Shown: piece after piece, positions 44,625 through 53,783 of the stretch
Layout of the letters: each line of letters begins with the position of its first letter
Numbering within the stretch: position 1 is the first letter of the stretch
From: Paracoccus albicereus
GTDB taxonomy: Bacteria; Pseudomonadota; Alphaproteobacteria; Rhodobacterales; Rhodobacteraceae
Direction of reading: 5' to 3'
Assembly: GCF_024359525.1 (NCBI RefSeq)
Contig: NZ_JAKZEU010000002.1
Coordinates: 992,001-1,056,000 of the forward strand
DNA: 64,000 nt
Notes under the pieces: model-generated
The model's input: the letters and a program-made list of their open reading frames with translations, nothing else
The model's database searches: none
What the model was told of the DNA's origin: nothing
Position numbers and translations under genes: made by a program

Positions 44625-44805
44625 GTCGCCGTGACCCACCGTCCGTCCCGAAACCCAGCCAGGACGAAACAGATACGGGCAAGAATGACGGACTGCGGAA
44701 AGTCGGACCACCAGCGGTCTCAGAGACGCTGCAGATGTTTCGACATCGGTCAACCGACGATCAACCGCAGGCCGTTGAAAATGGTTTAAGGGTTGTGGGT
44801 CATTG

Positions 44806-44830
44806 AACGGCCGGCTCGCCCATATGTTCC
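44806..44830 (-). promoter_or_regulatory. EcfG promoter (perfect match), toward DUF421
   Basis: On the minus strand GGAAC is followed after 16 bp by CGTT, the full consensus for the general stress sigma factor. It reads toward the small frame at 44624 and DUF421 at 44470 (leader about 180-335 nt). Confidence 0.75.
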
Positions 44831-44883
44831 CGCGGTGACACGTGAAATTCGAAAGCGACCGCCAAGCGCAAGGCCGTTGATCG

Positions 44884-44908
44884 GGAACATTTCGGCAGGT
44901 CGTCAGTT
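44884..44908 (+). promoter_or_regulatory. EcfG-like promoter toward the Crp/Fnr gene
   Basis: GGAAC is followed after 16 bp by AGTT on the plus strand, 137 bp before the Crp/Fnr-type gene start. It is divergent to the perfect site 54 bp away. Confidence 0.6.
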
Positions 44909-45045
44909 TTCGCGCTGCGTCGGAAAGGCTTCGGCGACGAGGTTGAGCGGTTTCAGCGCCAAGACGCTGATCGCTCACCGTAAAGTCGACCCAGCCTCGG
45001 CCGAGCATCTAAAGCGCCTCTGATAACGGCAAGACCGAGACAGCC

Positions 45046-45831
45046 ATGGACAAGATCGAACCCAAAGACGCCTATCCGGACATATTCACCCCGGCAGAAA
45101 GCCAGTATCTGATGGCGCTGCAATCCGGATCACTGACCTTCGGTCCGCGAAAACCCATCGTCCAGGCCTATCGTCCGACGCATCAGTCGCTTTACCTCAG
45201 TGAAGGCTTCGTGGCACGTTACCGCAAGGACCGGTTCGGACGGCGGCAGTTCCTGTCCCAGCAGATCCCGGGGGATATGATCGATCTTCCCGGCTATTAT
45301 CTGGGACGGCTGGACCATGACATCGAATCCATCAACAGCGTCACGGTGCTTCCGACCGAGCATCATAAGATTGCCGATCTTCGCGACAGCCATCCGGACC
45401 TTTACGACAAGCTGTGGCGCGTCGCGATGATGGATGCCGCGATCATTCGTTACGGCATGTTCCGGCTTGGCCGCCTCATGGGACGCGCGAAGGTCGCAAA
45501 CTTCCTGAGCGAGATGATGGTTCGCCTGTTCGCCCGGGGCCTGTGCGGGCCGGACGGGTTCGACATGCCGCTGAGCCAGGTCGATCTGTCAGAAGCCTGC
45601 GGCATCACATCCGTCCACGCCAACCGCATGCTGGGCGAGTTGCGTGAGGAGAATGTTTGCACCTGGGTGTCGGGGCGTGTTCACGTTCCGAATTTTGCTG
45701 CGCTGCTGAAAGCTGGCCATTTCGAGTGGGATTACCTCTATCTGCCTGAAGACATCGACGCGGCGCTGAGAGAGATGACCGGAGCGGCCCCACCGCCAGG
45801 ACGAAACCGCCGCGGCTGTGCGGCGGGATAA
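45046..45831 (+). CDS. Crp/Fnr-family transcription regulator
   Basis: This 261-residue protein has a cyclic-nucleotide-binding-like beta barrel (LYLSEGFVARYRKDRFGRRQ, FLSQQIPGDMIDLPGYYLG) and a C-terminal winged helix (LSQVDLSEACGITSVHANRM). The N-terminal Cys cluster of oxygen-sensing FNR is absent, so a redox or unknown signal is likely. It is next to ecfG (convergent) and behind an EcfG-like promoter. Confidence 0.88.
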   Translation: MDKIEPKDAYPDIFTPAESQYLMALQSGSLTFGPRKPIVQAYRPTHQSLYLSEGFVARYRKDRFGRRQFLSQQIPGDMIDLPGYYLGRLDHDIESINSVTVLPTEHHKIADLRDSHPDLYDKLWRVAMMDAAIIRYGMFRLGRLMGRAKVANFLSEMMVRLFARGLCGPDGFDMPLSQVDLSEACGITSVHANRMLGELREENVCTWVSGRVHVPNFAALLKAGHFEWDYLYLPEDIDAALREMTGAAPPPGRNRRGCAAG

Positions 45832-45885
45832 GGGTGCCCGACCTGACCGGCACGTCCAGTCACGTCCTGAGTTCGGGGCGCCTTG

Positions 45886-46359
45886 CTAGAATTCGAGTTC
45901 CAGCTCCATCCGAAGGATGCTGCGCGCACGATTCATGCGGCTCTTGATCGTGCCGATATCACAATCCAGCAGTTCTGCGGCGTCGATATAGCTCACCCCC
46001 AGCGCGCCAACCAACACGATCGTCTCGCGGTAATGGGCCGGCATCTTGTCGAGCACGCCGCGAACTTCCAGCGCCATCATGTGCCACTCTTGGCCCGGAC
46101 CGACGCTGACACGCTCGGACGCGCAATCGGTGCTTCCTGTCCTTTCACGTGCCGATTTTCGGCATTGGGTGAAGAACAGGTTGCGCATGATCTTGAACAT
46201 CCAGGCGCGAAGATTCGTACCCGGCTTGTATTGATGTGCATATTCAATCGCCCGAAGCAGCGTTTCCTGAACGAGATCTTCGGCATCAGACCTATTTCGG
46301 CATAATACCCGCGAATAGGCGCGTAGGGACGGAATATGGCTCAGAATGTCGTCTGACAT
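45886..46359 (-). CDS. ecfG: EcfG-type (ECF15) general stress response sigma factor
   Basis: This 157-residue sigma factor has region 2 (RSDAEDLVQETLLRAIEYA and NLRAWMFKIMRNLF) and region 4 (HYRETIVLVGALGVSYIDA followed by LDCDIGTIKSRMNRARSIL). It lacks other domains. The order nepR-ecfG on the same strand matches the alphaproteobacterial general stress locus. NepR sequesters it until phosphorylated PhyR binds NepR; phyR is not in the window. The start lies inside a hairpin (46360-46377). Confidence 0.88.
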   Translation of the reverse strand: MSDDILSHIPSLRAYSRVLCRNRSDAEDLVQETLLRAIEYAHQYKPGTNLRAWMFKIMRNLFFTQCRKSARERTGSTDCASERVSVGPGQEWHMMALEVRGVLDKMPAHYRETIVLVGALGVSYIDAAELLDCDIGTIKSRMNRARSILRMELELEF

Positions 46360-46377
46360 GGCTCCCCCTTTGGAGCC
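46360..46377 (-). promoter_or_regulatory. Hairpin covering the ecfG ribosome site
   Basis: A 6-bp GGCTCC/GGAGCC stem with a 6-nt loop lies directly before the ecfG ATG. On the mRNA the ribosome site (AAAGGGGGAG) spans the loop and the 3' arm. Folding could lower ecfG translation or couple it to translation from nepR upstream. Confidence 0.6.
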
Positions 46378-46452
46378 ACACTAAACATGCCTTTGCCGCA
46401 GTTAATACGGTTGAGACAGTAACAAATATCAGGGAACCAAAAGCAAAATGGC

Positions 46453-46617
46453 TTAGGACTTGCCGTTCAGAGATGCTTTGTCCAGCGCAGCCTGCAAGGT
46501 TTTGGCCAAGACCTTCATCCGCTCGCTGACGGGTTCTGATCGAATCTCGTCCATCGTTCGAGACAAGGCCAATCCGATCTCGTGGTTATCTTTTTCGAAA
46601 TGATGTTTCTCGGTCAT
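46453..46617 (-). CDS. nepR: NepR, anti-sigma factor of EcfG
   Basis: This short gene (54 codons plus stop) sits 93 bp upstream of ecfG on the same strand. Its product, MTEKHHFEKDNHEIGLALSR and onward, contains the NepR helix pair: IGLALSRTMDEIRSEPV then SERMKVLAKTLQAALDKA, matching the usual IGxxLRxxYxxxxxEPVPxR pattern and the helix that binds EcfG. The ribosome site is weak. NepR holds EcfG inactive until phosphorylated PhyR binds it. The pairing with ecfG supports the call. Confidence 0.85.
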   Translation of the reverse strand: MTEKHHFEKDNHEIGLALSRTMDEIRSEPVSERMKVLAKTLQAALDKASLNGKS

Positions 46618-46729
46618 AGCGTTGATTTAGCGAAAAGCCGGCCTCGTTTGCAACTCGAACAAGAAGGTCGGGCGCGATGCTATTTTCACAATGGTGTGTG
46701 TGCGGCGGACATGTTCAAACAGGATTTTG

Positions 46730-46752
46730 ACCGGGGCCGCCCGTGCCCCGGT
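46730..46752 (-). terminator. GC-rich hairpin after the second DUF892 gene
   Basis: ACCGGGGC and GCCCCGGT pair over a 7-nt loop, 31 bp after the DUF892 stop. On the minus strand it is followed by CAAAATCC rather than a T run, so termination may be factor-assisted. It separates DUF892 from nepR. Confidence 0.6.
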
Positions 46753-46782
46753 TTACAAGCGTCAGTCGGCGGCGTGATCCGT

Positions 46783-47283
46783 TCAGCCTGCGCGACGGTT
46801 GATCCGTTCCTGCGCAAGATCGTTCAGCGTCTGATCAGCGCCATACTCATCATCAAGGTTCTGACGCAGCAGGCTGGCCGCGTCGTCATACCCAAGCTCT
46901 TGCGCCCAGGCCACGAGTGTTCCGTAACGCGTGATCTCGTAATGCTCGACCGCCTGTGCCGAGGCGATGATCGCAGCATCAAGTACATCGCCCTCCTCAA
47001 CCTCGCCTGCCAGATGATCGGCTTCCTCGATGATGCCGTCGATCGCCGGGCATTCGACGGCCTTGGCCTTTTCGCCGTGCAGGCTGAAGACCTCTTCCAA
47101 CCGTTCGACGTGGGTCTCCGTTTCTCTCAGGTGCTTTTCCAGCCCTGACTTCAGTCGATCGTTCCGCGCATTCTCGATCATCTTCGGCAGGGACTTCAGG
47201 ATCTGCATTTCCGCGTAATATATGTCCTGAAGCTGGTGTGTATACAATTCGTCGAGCGAGCTGATATTCGTCATCATCGCCAT
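46783..47283 (-). CDS. DUF892 (YciE/YciF) ferritin-like stress protein
   Basis: This 166-residue protein belongs to the same four-helix family as that at 40425-40913, starting MAMMTNISSLDELYTHQLQD. It has LSLPKMIENARNDRLK-like helical segments and the motif QAVEHYEITRYGTLVAWAQ with conserved Glu/His residues. It follows the BON protein by 55 bp and precedes nepR. Confidence 0.88.
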   Translation of the reverse strand: MAMMTNISSLDELYTHQLQDIYYAEMQILKSLPKMIENARNDRLKSGLEKHLRETETHVERLEEVFSLHGEKAKAVECPAIDGIIEEADHLAGEVEEGDVLDAAIIASAQAVEHYEITRYGTLVAWAQELGYDDAASLLRQNLDDEYGADQTLNDLAQERINRRAG

Positions 47284-47338
47284 GTCGGTCTCCGTTCATG
47301 AGGGTGGTCCGGCCCGACGATGGGCCGGACCGTTCAGT

Positions 47339-48151
47339 TCAGCTGGACACCGTGCCGCCGGACCGGGACGCGCTGTCACCGGACGTCGAACCAGCACCCT
47401 GCGAATCCTTCGTGCGCAGATTGTTCTGGACATGCCTGACACCTGACACGGCATCGGCGCAGTCTTCGGCGCGACGCTTGTCCCGACGACTTTCGACATG
47501 CCCCGAAAGGGTCACCTCTGAATCGCTGACCTCGACCTCGATGTCGGAGGCATCGAGCGAGCCGTCGTCTGACAGGTGGTCGCAGACGTCCTCGCGGATC
47601 CGTTCGTCCGACCGCGCATAGCCCTTGGGTCCGCGACCGCGATGCTCCCCACTCTGGGAATTTCGGCCGACGCGGTCATTTCCTTGCCGACCATCGTCCT
47701 GCCAAAGATGCGATCCGCGATACATGCCTTCGTAGTCGCCGCGGGTGCCGCCGTAGGATCCGGCCTGACGCATGTCGCCGCCGTCCCCGTACTGGCCGAT
47801 GTCAGCGCTGCCGTAGCGCGCCTCGTAGGATGATCCCATCCCGTAAACGTCGCGACCGCGGGAACGGTCGCCTCTGATGCCGAAGCGGTCCTCGCGACCG
47901 CCGCTCCAATCGTCCTGACCATAACCGGCGGACGAGCCGCGGCGCATGTCGTCGTCATAACCGCCGCTCGCGCCCTGACCGGACGCGTCGCCGAAGCGGC
48001 CTCCATCGCCGTATCCGACGTCATATCGATTGCCCGAGCGTCCACCGCGGTCGTCGTCATAGCCGTAGCCGCCCTGGCCGCGCGACCGTTGCCGGTCATC
48101 CTGCTGCATGCGTTGGTCCCAGTTGCGATCGTTTTCATCGTAGCGTGCCAT
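47339..48151 (-). CDS. BON-domain protein with long Gly/Asp/Arg-rich disordered N-terminus
   Basis: This 270-residue protein has about 180 N-terminal residues rich in Gly, Asp, Arg and Tyr with repeats such as GYGYDDDRGG and DDDMRRGSSAGYG, likely disordered. A BON domain follows at about 185-245 (DASDIEVEVSDSEVTLSGHV, then DCADAVSGVRHVQNNL). BON domains bind phospholipid or surface ligands. No signal peptide is evident. It lies just behind an EcfG-like promoter. Confidence 0.85.
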   Translation of the reverse strand: MARYDENDRNWDQRMQQDDRQRSRGQGGYGYDDDRGGRSGNRYDVGYGDGGRFGDASGQGASGGYDDDMRRGSSAGYGQDDWSGGREDRFGIRGDRSRGRDVYGMGSSYEARYGSADIGQYGDGGDMRQAGSYGGTRGDYEGMYRGSHLWQDDGRQGNDRVGRNSQSGEHRGRGPKGYARSDERIREDVCDHLSDDGSLDASDIEVEVSDSEVTLSGHVESRRDKRRAEDCADAVSGVRHVQNNLRTKDSQGAGSTSGDSASRSGGTVSS

Positions 48152-48196
48152 CGGGTCCTCCTGAATTGGCTGCCCTCCGAAGAGGTGCGGCGCGTA

Positions 48197-48221
48197 AACA
48201 GGCGTTCGGAGGAAATGTTCG
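48197..48221 (-). promoter_or_regulatory. EcfG-like promoter upstream of the BON gene
   Basis: On the minus strand CGAAC (one base off GGAAC) is followed after 16 bp by TGTT. Its -10 end is 46 bp before the BON start. Divergent to it lies the kinase gene at 48382. Confidence 0.5.
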
Positions 48222-48381
48222 CGAGATTAACGATTATTTTGCCGTGTCCCTGACGGCTGTCACGACGGCCCCGTCCGGCTTCATGGCGGAACCGGCGTGC
48301 AAAGTCGGCGCATGTCGGTATGATCGGACCAGCAATCCGCAGGATGAAGATCCTCAATCTCTCCCCGACAAGGACGGTTTC

Positions 48382-51300
48382 ATGGCGCAGGATCGGGACC
48401 CCGCATTTCAAAGCATCCCCGTTTGCGGGATCGGCGCCTCGGGGTGGGGTCGCGGCGCTGAGACGCTTCTTCCAGAGTATTCCCACGGATCTGGGCATCG
48501 CGTATGTCGTGATCATCGACCTCTCGCCCGATCAGCCCAGTTCGCTGAGCGAGATCCTCGGTCTCGCAAATCGACATGCCCGTCCACCAGGTCAGCGACA
48601 CCCCGATCCTGAAGCCGGATCAGGTCTATGTCATCGCACCGGATCAGCAACTGGTCCTTGAAGGCAATAACATCGCGTCGCATCCATTCCCCGACACGCG
48701 CGGGCAGCGCGCACCGATCGACATGTTCTTCAGGTCGGTCGCCAACGGTCGTGGCGATGGGATCGCTGTCGTGCTGTCAGGCGCGGGATCAGACGGCGCC
48801 CTGGGCATCCGCGCAATGAAAGAGGCCGGTGCCGTCGTCTTCGTCCAGGACCCGGCGGACGCCGAATTCCAGATGATGCCCCGCAGCGCGGTCGCAACCG
48901 GCGTAGCGGACTTCGTCGCCCCGATCCCGCGGCTTGTCGAGCGTCTGATCGAAGTTGTTCAAAGCAAGGATGCGGTCCGTTCGCTCAGCCACGACATCGC
49001 CGACCGACATCTGCAAGGCATCGTCGGGTTCCTGCGGGCGCGAACCGGACACGATTTTTCAAGAGCGCGCGACGGTGATGCGTCGGGTCATGCGCCGGAT
49101 GCAGGTCACACGAAACACGAGCATTTCGGCCTACGCAGATTATCTGGTCGAAAACCCTGAAGAAGCACAGGAGCTGTTCAGTGATCTGCTGATTTCCGTG
49201 ACGTCGTTCTTCCGCGATCCTCAAGCCTATGAGATTCTGGCGCGCGAAGGTATTTCCAGCCTGTTCGACAACGTCGGCGACGAAGGCATACGGGCCTGGG
49301 TCGCGGGCTGCGCCACCCGCGAAGAGGCCTATAGCCTTGCGATCCTGCTGCTGGAGGAAGCGTCACGGCGAAAGGACTTCGTTCCCATCCAGATCTTCGC
49401 AACCGATCTTGACGAGGGCGCCCTTGGGACCGCGCGGCAGGGACGTTACCCGGCATCCATCGAGGTTGATGTCAGTGAAGACCGCCTGAGGCAGTACTTC
49501 GTGAAAGAGGGCCTTCACTACCGCATCAAGAAGGAAGTGTGCGATATCGTGCTGTTCGCATCGCACAGCGTGATCAAGGACCCGCCCTTCATGCGGCTTG
49601 ATCTCATCTTTTGCCGCAACCTGATGATCTACATGGAACGCCAGCTTCAGCGAGAGGTTTGCGCCCTGTTCGCCTATGGTCTGACCCCCGGCGGTCTGCT
49701 TTTCCTGGGATCTGCCGAAACGACCGACGCGACGCCGGACCTGTTTTCGCCGATCAACCGTGAAGCCAGGCTTTATCGCGCGCGAACGCAGGCGAGCCGC
49801 AAGATCCCACTCATGTCGCGGATGCCGGTCGAGCATCGTTTGACCGAGGTGGAGCAGCCCTATCGCGAGCAGCGGCAGCAACGCGATCGTTCGATCGGAG
49901 CGGTTCATATCGATACGCTTGAAAAAACGTCGCCGCCCAGCATCCTGGTCGACAGGGCCGGACAGGCCTTGCATTTGTCACAGAACGCGGCCCGCTTCCT
50001 GCTGGCCTCGGCCGGTCCGGTCAGCAGCGATCTTGCGGACCTGGTTCGAACCGAACTTCGCCTCGACCTGCGCAGCGCCCTTCGTGCGGCGCTCGACCAA
50101 GGGCAACCCACGCTGACCAGTCCGATTTCGGTCCTGCTCGACGGCTCGCATCGGCGCGTGGTCATGCATGTGGCACCGGTCATTCAGGCCGCGGATCAGC
50201 CGCCATCTCATGCGATCGTGCTGTTCATGGACGGTGGCGCAGCACTTGAGGCAGATCAGCCGCCCGAGGGCAGCGAGGGTCAAGGCGAGGTTAATCGGCT
50301 GAGACAAGACCTTGTCGCGCTGGAATCGCGATTGGCTGCCTCTCGCTCCGAGAACGAGACCGCGATTCAGGATCTCCGTGTCGCAAACGAGGAATTGCAG
50401 TCCATCAACGAAGAATACCGCTCGACCTCCGAGGAACTTGAGACCTTTAAGGAAGAGCTTCAGTCGATGAACGAAGAGCTGAAGACCGTCAATTCCGAGC
50501 TTAAGACCAAGCTCGAATCCATCGGCGCAGCCAACAGCGATCTGGAAAACATCGTCGCGGCAACGGACATCGGCACGCTGTTCCTTGACCAGAAACTGCG
50601 CATCCGCATGTTCACGCCCCGCGTGGCCGACGTTTTCAACGTCACCGAACCCGATGTGGGTCGCAGCATCACCGATTTCACCCATCGCCTCGATTACAGG
50701 GGCTTGGCCGATGATGCGCTTGCGGTTCTGCGCAACCTCGCCCCCATCGAGCGCGAAGCCCAGTCCGAGGACGGACGATGGCTGATGATGCGGCTGCGAC
50801 CCTACCGGACGGTCGAGGACCGGATCGAAGGTGTCGTGGTGATCTTCATCGACGTGACGGCCCAGCATCAGGCCGATCAGCGGCTGCGGATCAGCGAGGA
50901 ACGGTTCCGTGCCCTGACTCACGCGACAGCCGACGCGATCTTTCGGATGACACCCGACTGGACCGAGATGCGCGAACTTATCGGTGGCGGTTTTCTTGCG
51001 GATGTCACGGCGACGCTGTCGAATTGGGAAGATCGGTACATTCTTGTCGAGGATCAGCCCGGCATCCGGTCAGAGATCGATACGGCCATTCAATCGAAGC
51101 AGCCGTTCGAGATGGAGCATCGCGTCCGACGCGCGGATGGCAGCACAGGCTGGGCGCATTCGCGTGCCGTGCCGATGCTGGGCCGAGATGGCGAGATCGT
51201 GGAATGGTTCGGAACCGCCAGCGACATCACTCGTCAGAAATGCGCCGAGGCGGCCAGACGCGAAAGCGACAACCGCTACCGAGCGCTGTTCGACACGATC

Positions 51301-52632
51301 CGGGAAGGCTTCTGCATTTGCGAACGACTTCCGGGCGAGCCGATCGATTTCCGTTATCTCGCGGCGAACCCGGCCTTTCTGCGCCAGGTCGGTTGCGACG
51401 ATCCCACCGGCATGACGATGCGTCAGTTGGTCCCAGGCGTCGAGGACTCGATCATGGAGCGCTACCGGATCGTCGCGGACACAGGCGAGCCGCAGAGCAT
51501 GACCGTCCACGTTGCGGTGATGGATCGATGGTACGAGATCGAAGCGACTGCGGCCCCGTTGCCCGAGCACATCGCCGTCCTCTTCCGCGACGTCACGCAA
51601 CGGATCAAAGCCGATGAAGCTCTGGCGCAGAGCGAAGGGCGAACCAGGGCGCTGATCGAAGGGGTCCCCCAACTGATCTGGCGCGCGGTCGGAAAAGGCT
51701 ATTGGACATGGGCCAGTCCCCAATGGGTCGCCTTCACGGGACAGGCCGAGGCCGACAGCCACGGTGAAGGCTGGCTGGACATGGTCCATCCCGACGATCG
51801 AGGCGCTGCCGAAACAGCATGGCAAGAAGCCTCCGACCGGTCTGCATTTCGCGCCGATTATCGCATCTTCAATGCACATGAGGGGCGATATCGCTGGTTC
51901 CAGACCCGCGCCACCGCCGTCCGCGACGATAACGGTGAGATCGTCGAATGGTTGGGCACGTCGACCGACGTCGATGATCTGCGTCAGATGCAGGAAAGAC
52001 AGCAGGTCCTCGTCGCCGAATTGCAGCACCGTACCCGCAATCTTCTGGCAGTCGTCCGGTCGATGACCGACAAGTTCGCCCGGTCGAGTAAAGATCTTGA
52101 AGAGTTTCGCGAACGGTTCGGCGATCGGCTTGAAGCGTTGTCGCGCGTTCAGGGATTGCTCTCGCGCCTCGACGATGCGGACCGGGTCACGTTTGACGAA
52201 CTGATCCGGACCGAACTCGCAGCCTTGGATGGAAGCGCGAACGAGGTCGAGATCGATGGTCCGTCCGGGGTTCGTCTCAGATCGTCCTCGGTCCAGACGC
52301 TGGCGTTGGCGATCCACGAATTGGCAACGAATGCCGTCAAGTACGGTGCGTTGTCGCAACCCGATGCAAGGCTCAGGATTTCCTGGCACGTCGAACAAGC
52401 AAGCACGTCGGGGCAGCCGTGGCTGCATATCGACTGGCATGAACGTGGCGTGGTGCTGGACAAGGAACTATCCGGCAAGATCGGGGCCGGTCACGGCCGA
52501 GAGCTGATCGAAAAGGCGCTTCCCTATCAGTTGAACGCCAAGACGACATACGAACTGCTTCCCGACGGGGTTCACTGCACGATTGCCATCCGAGCGTCGT
52601 CCACCGTTCAAGAGGATGTCAGCCATGACTGA
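48382..52632 (+). pseudogene. CheB-CheR-PAS-HWE histidine kinase fusion with three apparent frameshifts
   Basis: From an ATG at 48382 with an AAGGA site, the reading must change frame three times to give the usual fusion: methylesterase (CheB)-like, methyltransferase (CheR)-like, coiled coil, PAS domains, HWE kinase. Breaks lie at about 48438-48446 (GIGAS to GGVAALRR, the CheB catalytic motif), 48566-48575 and 49060-49070 (HDFSR to RATVMRRV). The CheR motif reads GCATREEAYS instead of GCATGEEAYS. From 49060 onward the frame is intact to 52632 and includes CheR remnant, PAS blocks and the HWE core (ELQHRTRNLLAVV, ELATNAVKYGALS). All shifts are equivalent to net -2 or +1. It may be a decayed N-terminus or sequencing error. 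Confidence 0.7.
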
Positions 52633-52996
52633 ACCATCGTTGACCGGTCGTAGCGTCCTCGTTGTCGAGAATGAATATCTCATCGCGGTCGCGCTGCAGC
52701 TTGCCCTCGAAGAGCGCGGCGCCACTGTCGTCGGACCCGCCCCGTCGGTCGAGTCGGCGTTGAACCTGATAGACGACCATCCAGAACTGGATGCCGCGAT
52801 CCTCGACATCAATTTGGACGGCACGACTGCCTTTCCGGTCGCCGATCGTCTCTGCGAAAAGCGCTGCAGGCTCGTCTTCATGACGGGCTACGATGCCGTC
52901 GCGATCCCTGCCCGCTTCCAATCGCACACGCGGCTAGAAAAGCCTGTGGATGCGGCCGCCGTGGCCGGTCTCATCGCAACTGAAATCGCCTCCTGA
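52625..52996 (+). CDS. Single-domain response regulator
   Basis: This 123-residue receiver (MTEPSLTGRSVLVVENEYLI) starts within the kinase stop (8-bp overlap). The phospho-Asp is in AAILDINLDG, with Thr in FMTGYD and Lys in RLEKPV. It has no output domain. It is probably phosphorylated by the HWE kinase encoded just upstream. Confidence 0.9.
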   Translation: MTEPSLTGRSVLVVENEYLIAVALQLALEERGATVVGPAPSVESALNLIDDHPELDAAILDINLDGTTAFPVADRLCEKRCRLVFMTGYDAVAIPARFQSHTRLEKPVDAAAVAGLIATEIAS

Positions 52997-53037
52997 AGCG
53001 GCGGTCAGTCCGATCCCGTTGGAATTGAGGGGGGCAA

Positions 53038-53056
53038 CAGAGGCAGGTCGCCTCTG
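53038..53056 (+). terminator. Hairpin after the receiver gene
   Basis: CAGAGGC and GCCTCTG form a 7-bp stem over a 5-nt loop, 42 bp after the receiver stop. No T run follows. It separates the kinase operon from the EcfG-controlled SRPBCC operon. Confidence 0.45.
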
Positions 53057-53082
53057 ATCCACGGTCACCGCACATTAGCTCT

Positions 53083-53107
53083 GGAACATTTGGCGACCCG
53101 GCCTGTT
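53083..53107 (+). promoter_or_regulatory. EcfG-type promoter for the SRPBCC/dehydrogenase operon
   Basis: GGAAC is followed after 16 bp by TGTT on the plus strand, with the -10 end 30 bp before the ATG at 53138. The placement fixes that ATG as the start rather than 53090. Confidence 0.75.
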
Positions 53108-53137
53108 AGCGCGCCGGCGTTTTCATATGAGGGCCAG

Positions 53138-53773
53138 ATGTCTCATCACCATCACCGAAACAGAAATACCGGCAACGGCTTGATAGCCTTGGGTGTGGCC
53201 GCGCTGGCAGGCGCAGCAGCCTTTGCATTCTACCAGACGCAGGGTCGCAATCGTGTCGCGCACCGTCCGCCCGATAGTGCCCCGGGACGATTGGGACGGA
53301 ACGGCCGCGATCCCTATGCCGTGGTCGGGCGGTCGGTCCTGATCAACGCGCCGCGGTCGGATCTTTACGCCTTCTGGCGTGATTTTTCGAACCTGCCAAG
53401 CTTCATGGAAAATGTCAGGGACGTCGCCGTTTCGGGCGACGTCACGTCGTGGTCGATCCCCGCTCCGATGGGTCCGGTGCGGGTTGAGACGCGAATCGTC
53501 AACGACAAGCAGAACGAACAGATTGCCTGGCGCTCGACCGAAGCGTCCGACATCGAAACACATGGCAAGGTGACCTTCCGCGATGCCGCACCCGGTCGCG
53601 GGACGGAAGTCGAGGCGGTCATCGCCTACGTGCCGCCCTATGGAGAGGTCGGGCGCTGGATCGCAAAGGCATTCCAGAAAGAGCCCGCGATCCAGGGCCG
53701 CCGGGATCTGAAACGGCTGAAGATGCTGTTCGAGACCGGAGAGATCGCCACGAACCACAATCGGAAGAAATGA
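53138..53773 (+). CDS. SRPBCC (polyketide cyclase/dehydrase-type) protein with N-terminal membrane helix
   Basis: This 211-residue protein starts [10 protein letters not shown] and has one hydrophobic helix ([18 protein letters not shown]) before the SRPBCC fold ([49 protein letters not shown]). The start follows an EcfG-type promoter. The natural His run at the N-terminus is genomic, not a tag. The ligand is unknown. Confidence 0.85.
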   Translation: MSHHHHRNRNTGNGLIALGVAALAGAAAFAFYQTQGRNRVAHRPPDSAPGRLGRNGRDPYAVVGRSVLINAPRSDLYAFWRDFSNLPSFMENVRDVAVSGDVTSWSIPAPMGPVRVETRIVNDKQNEQIAWRSTEASDIETHGKVTFRDAAPGRGTEVEAVIAYVPPYGEVGRWIAKAFQKEPAIQGRRDLKRLKMLFETGEIATNHNRKK

Positions 53774-53783
53774 GGACGAAGCG

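Noticed and set aside
44606..44806. A 66-residue plus-strand frame with an AGGAG site
   Set aside because: No recognisable features, basic and proline-rich composition typical of a random GC-rich frame, and it lies antisense to the EcfG transcript.
46690..46717. EcfG-like promoter upstream of nepR
   Set aside because: TGAAC and CATT are 19 bp apart, outside the 16-17 bp range, and -35 has a mismatch.
53090..53137. Earlier start (53090) for the SRPBCC gene
   Set aside because: The EcfG-type promoter overlaps this stretch, so transcription would start downstream of 53090.
53138..53155. Four-His run at the SRPBCC start as a cloning tag
   Set aside because: It lies in genomic context with native promoter and ribosome site; no vector sequence is seen.
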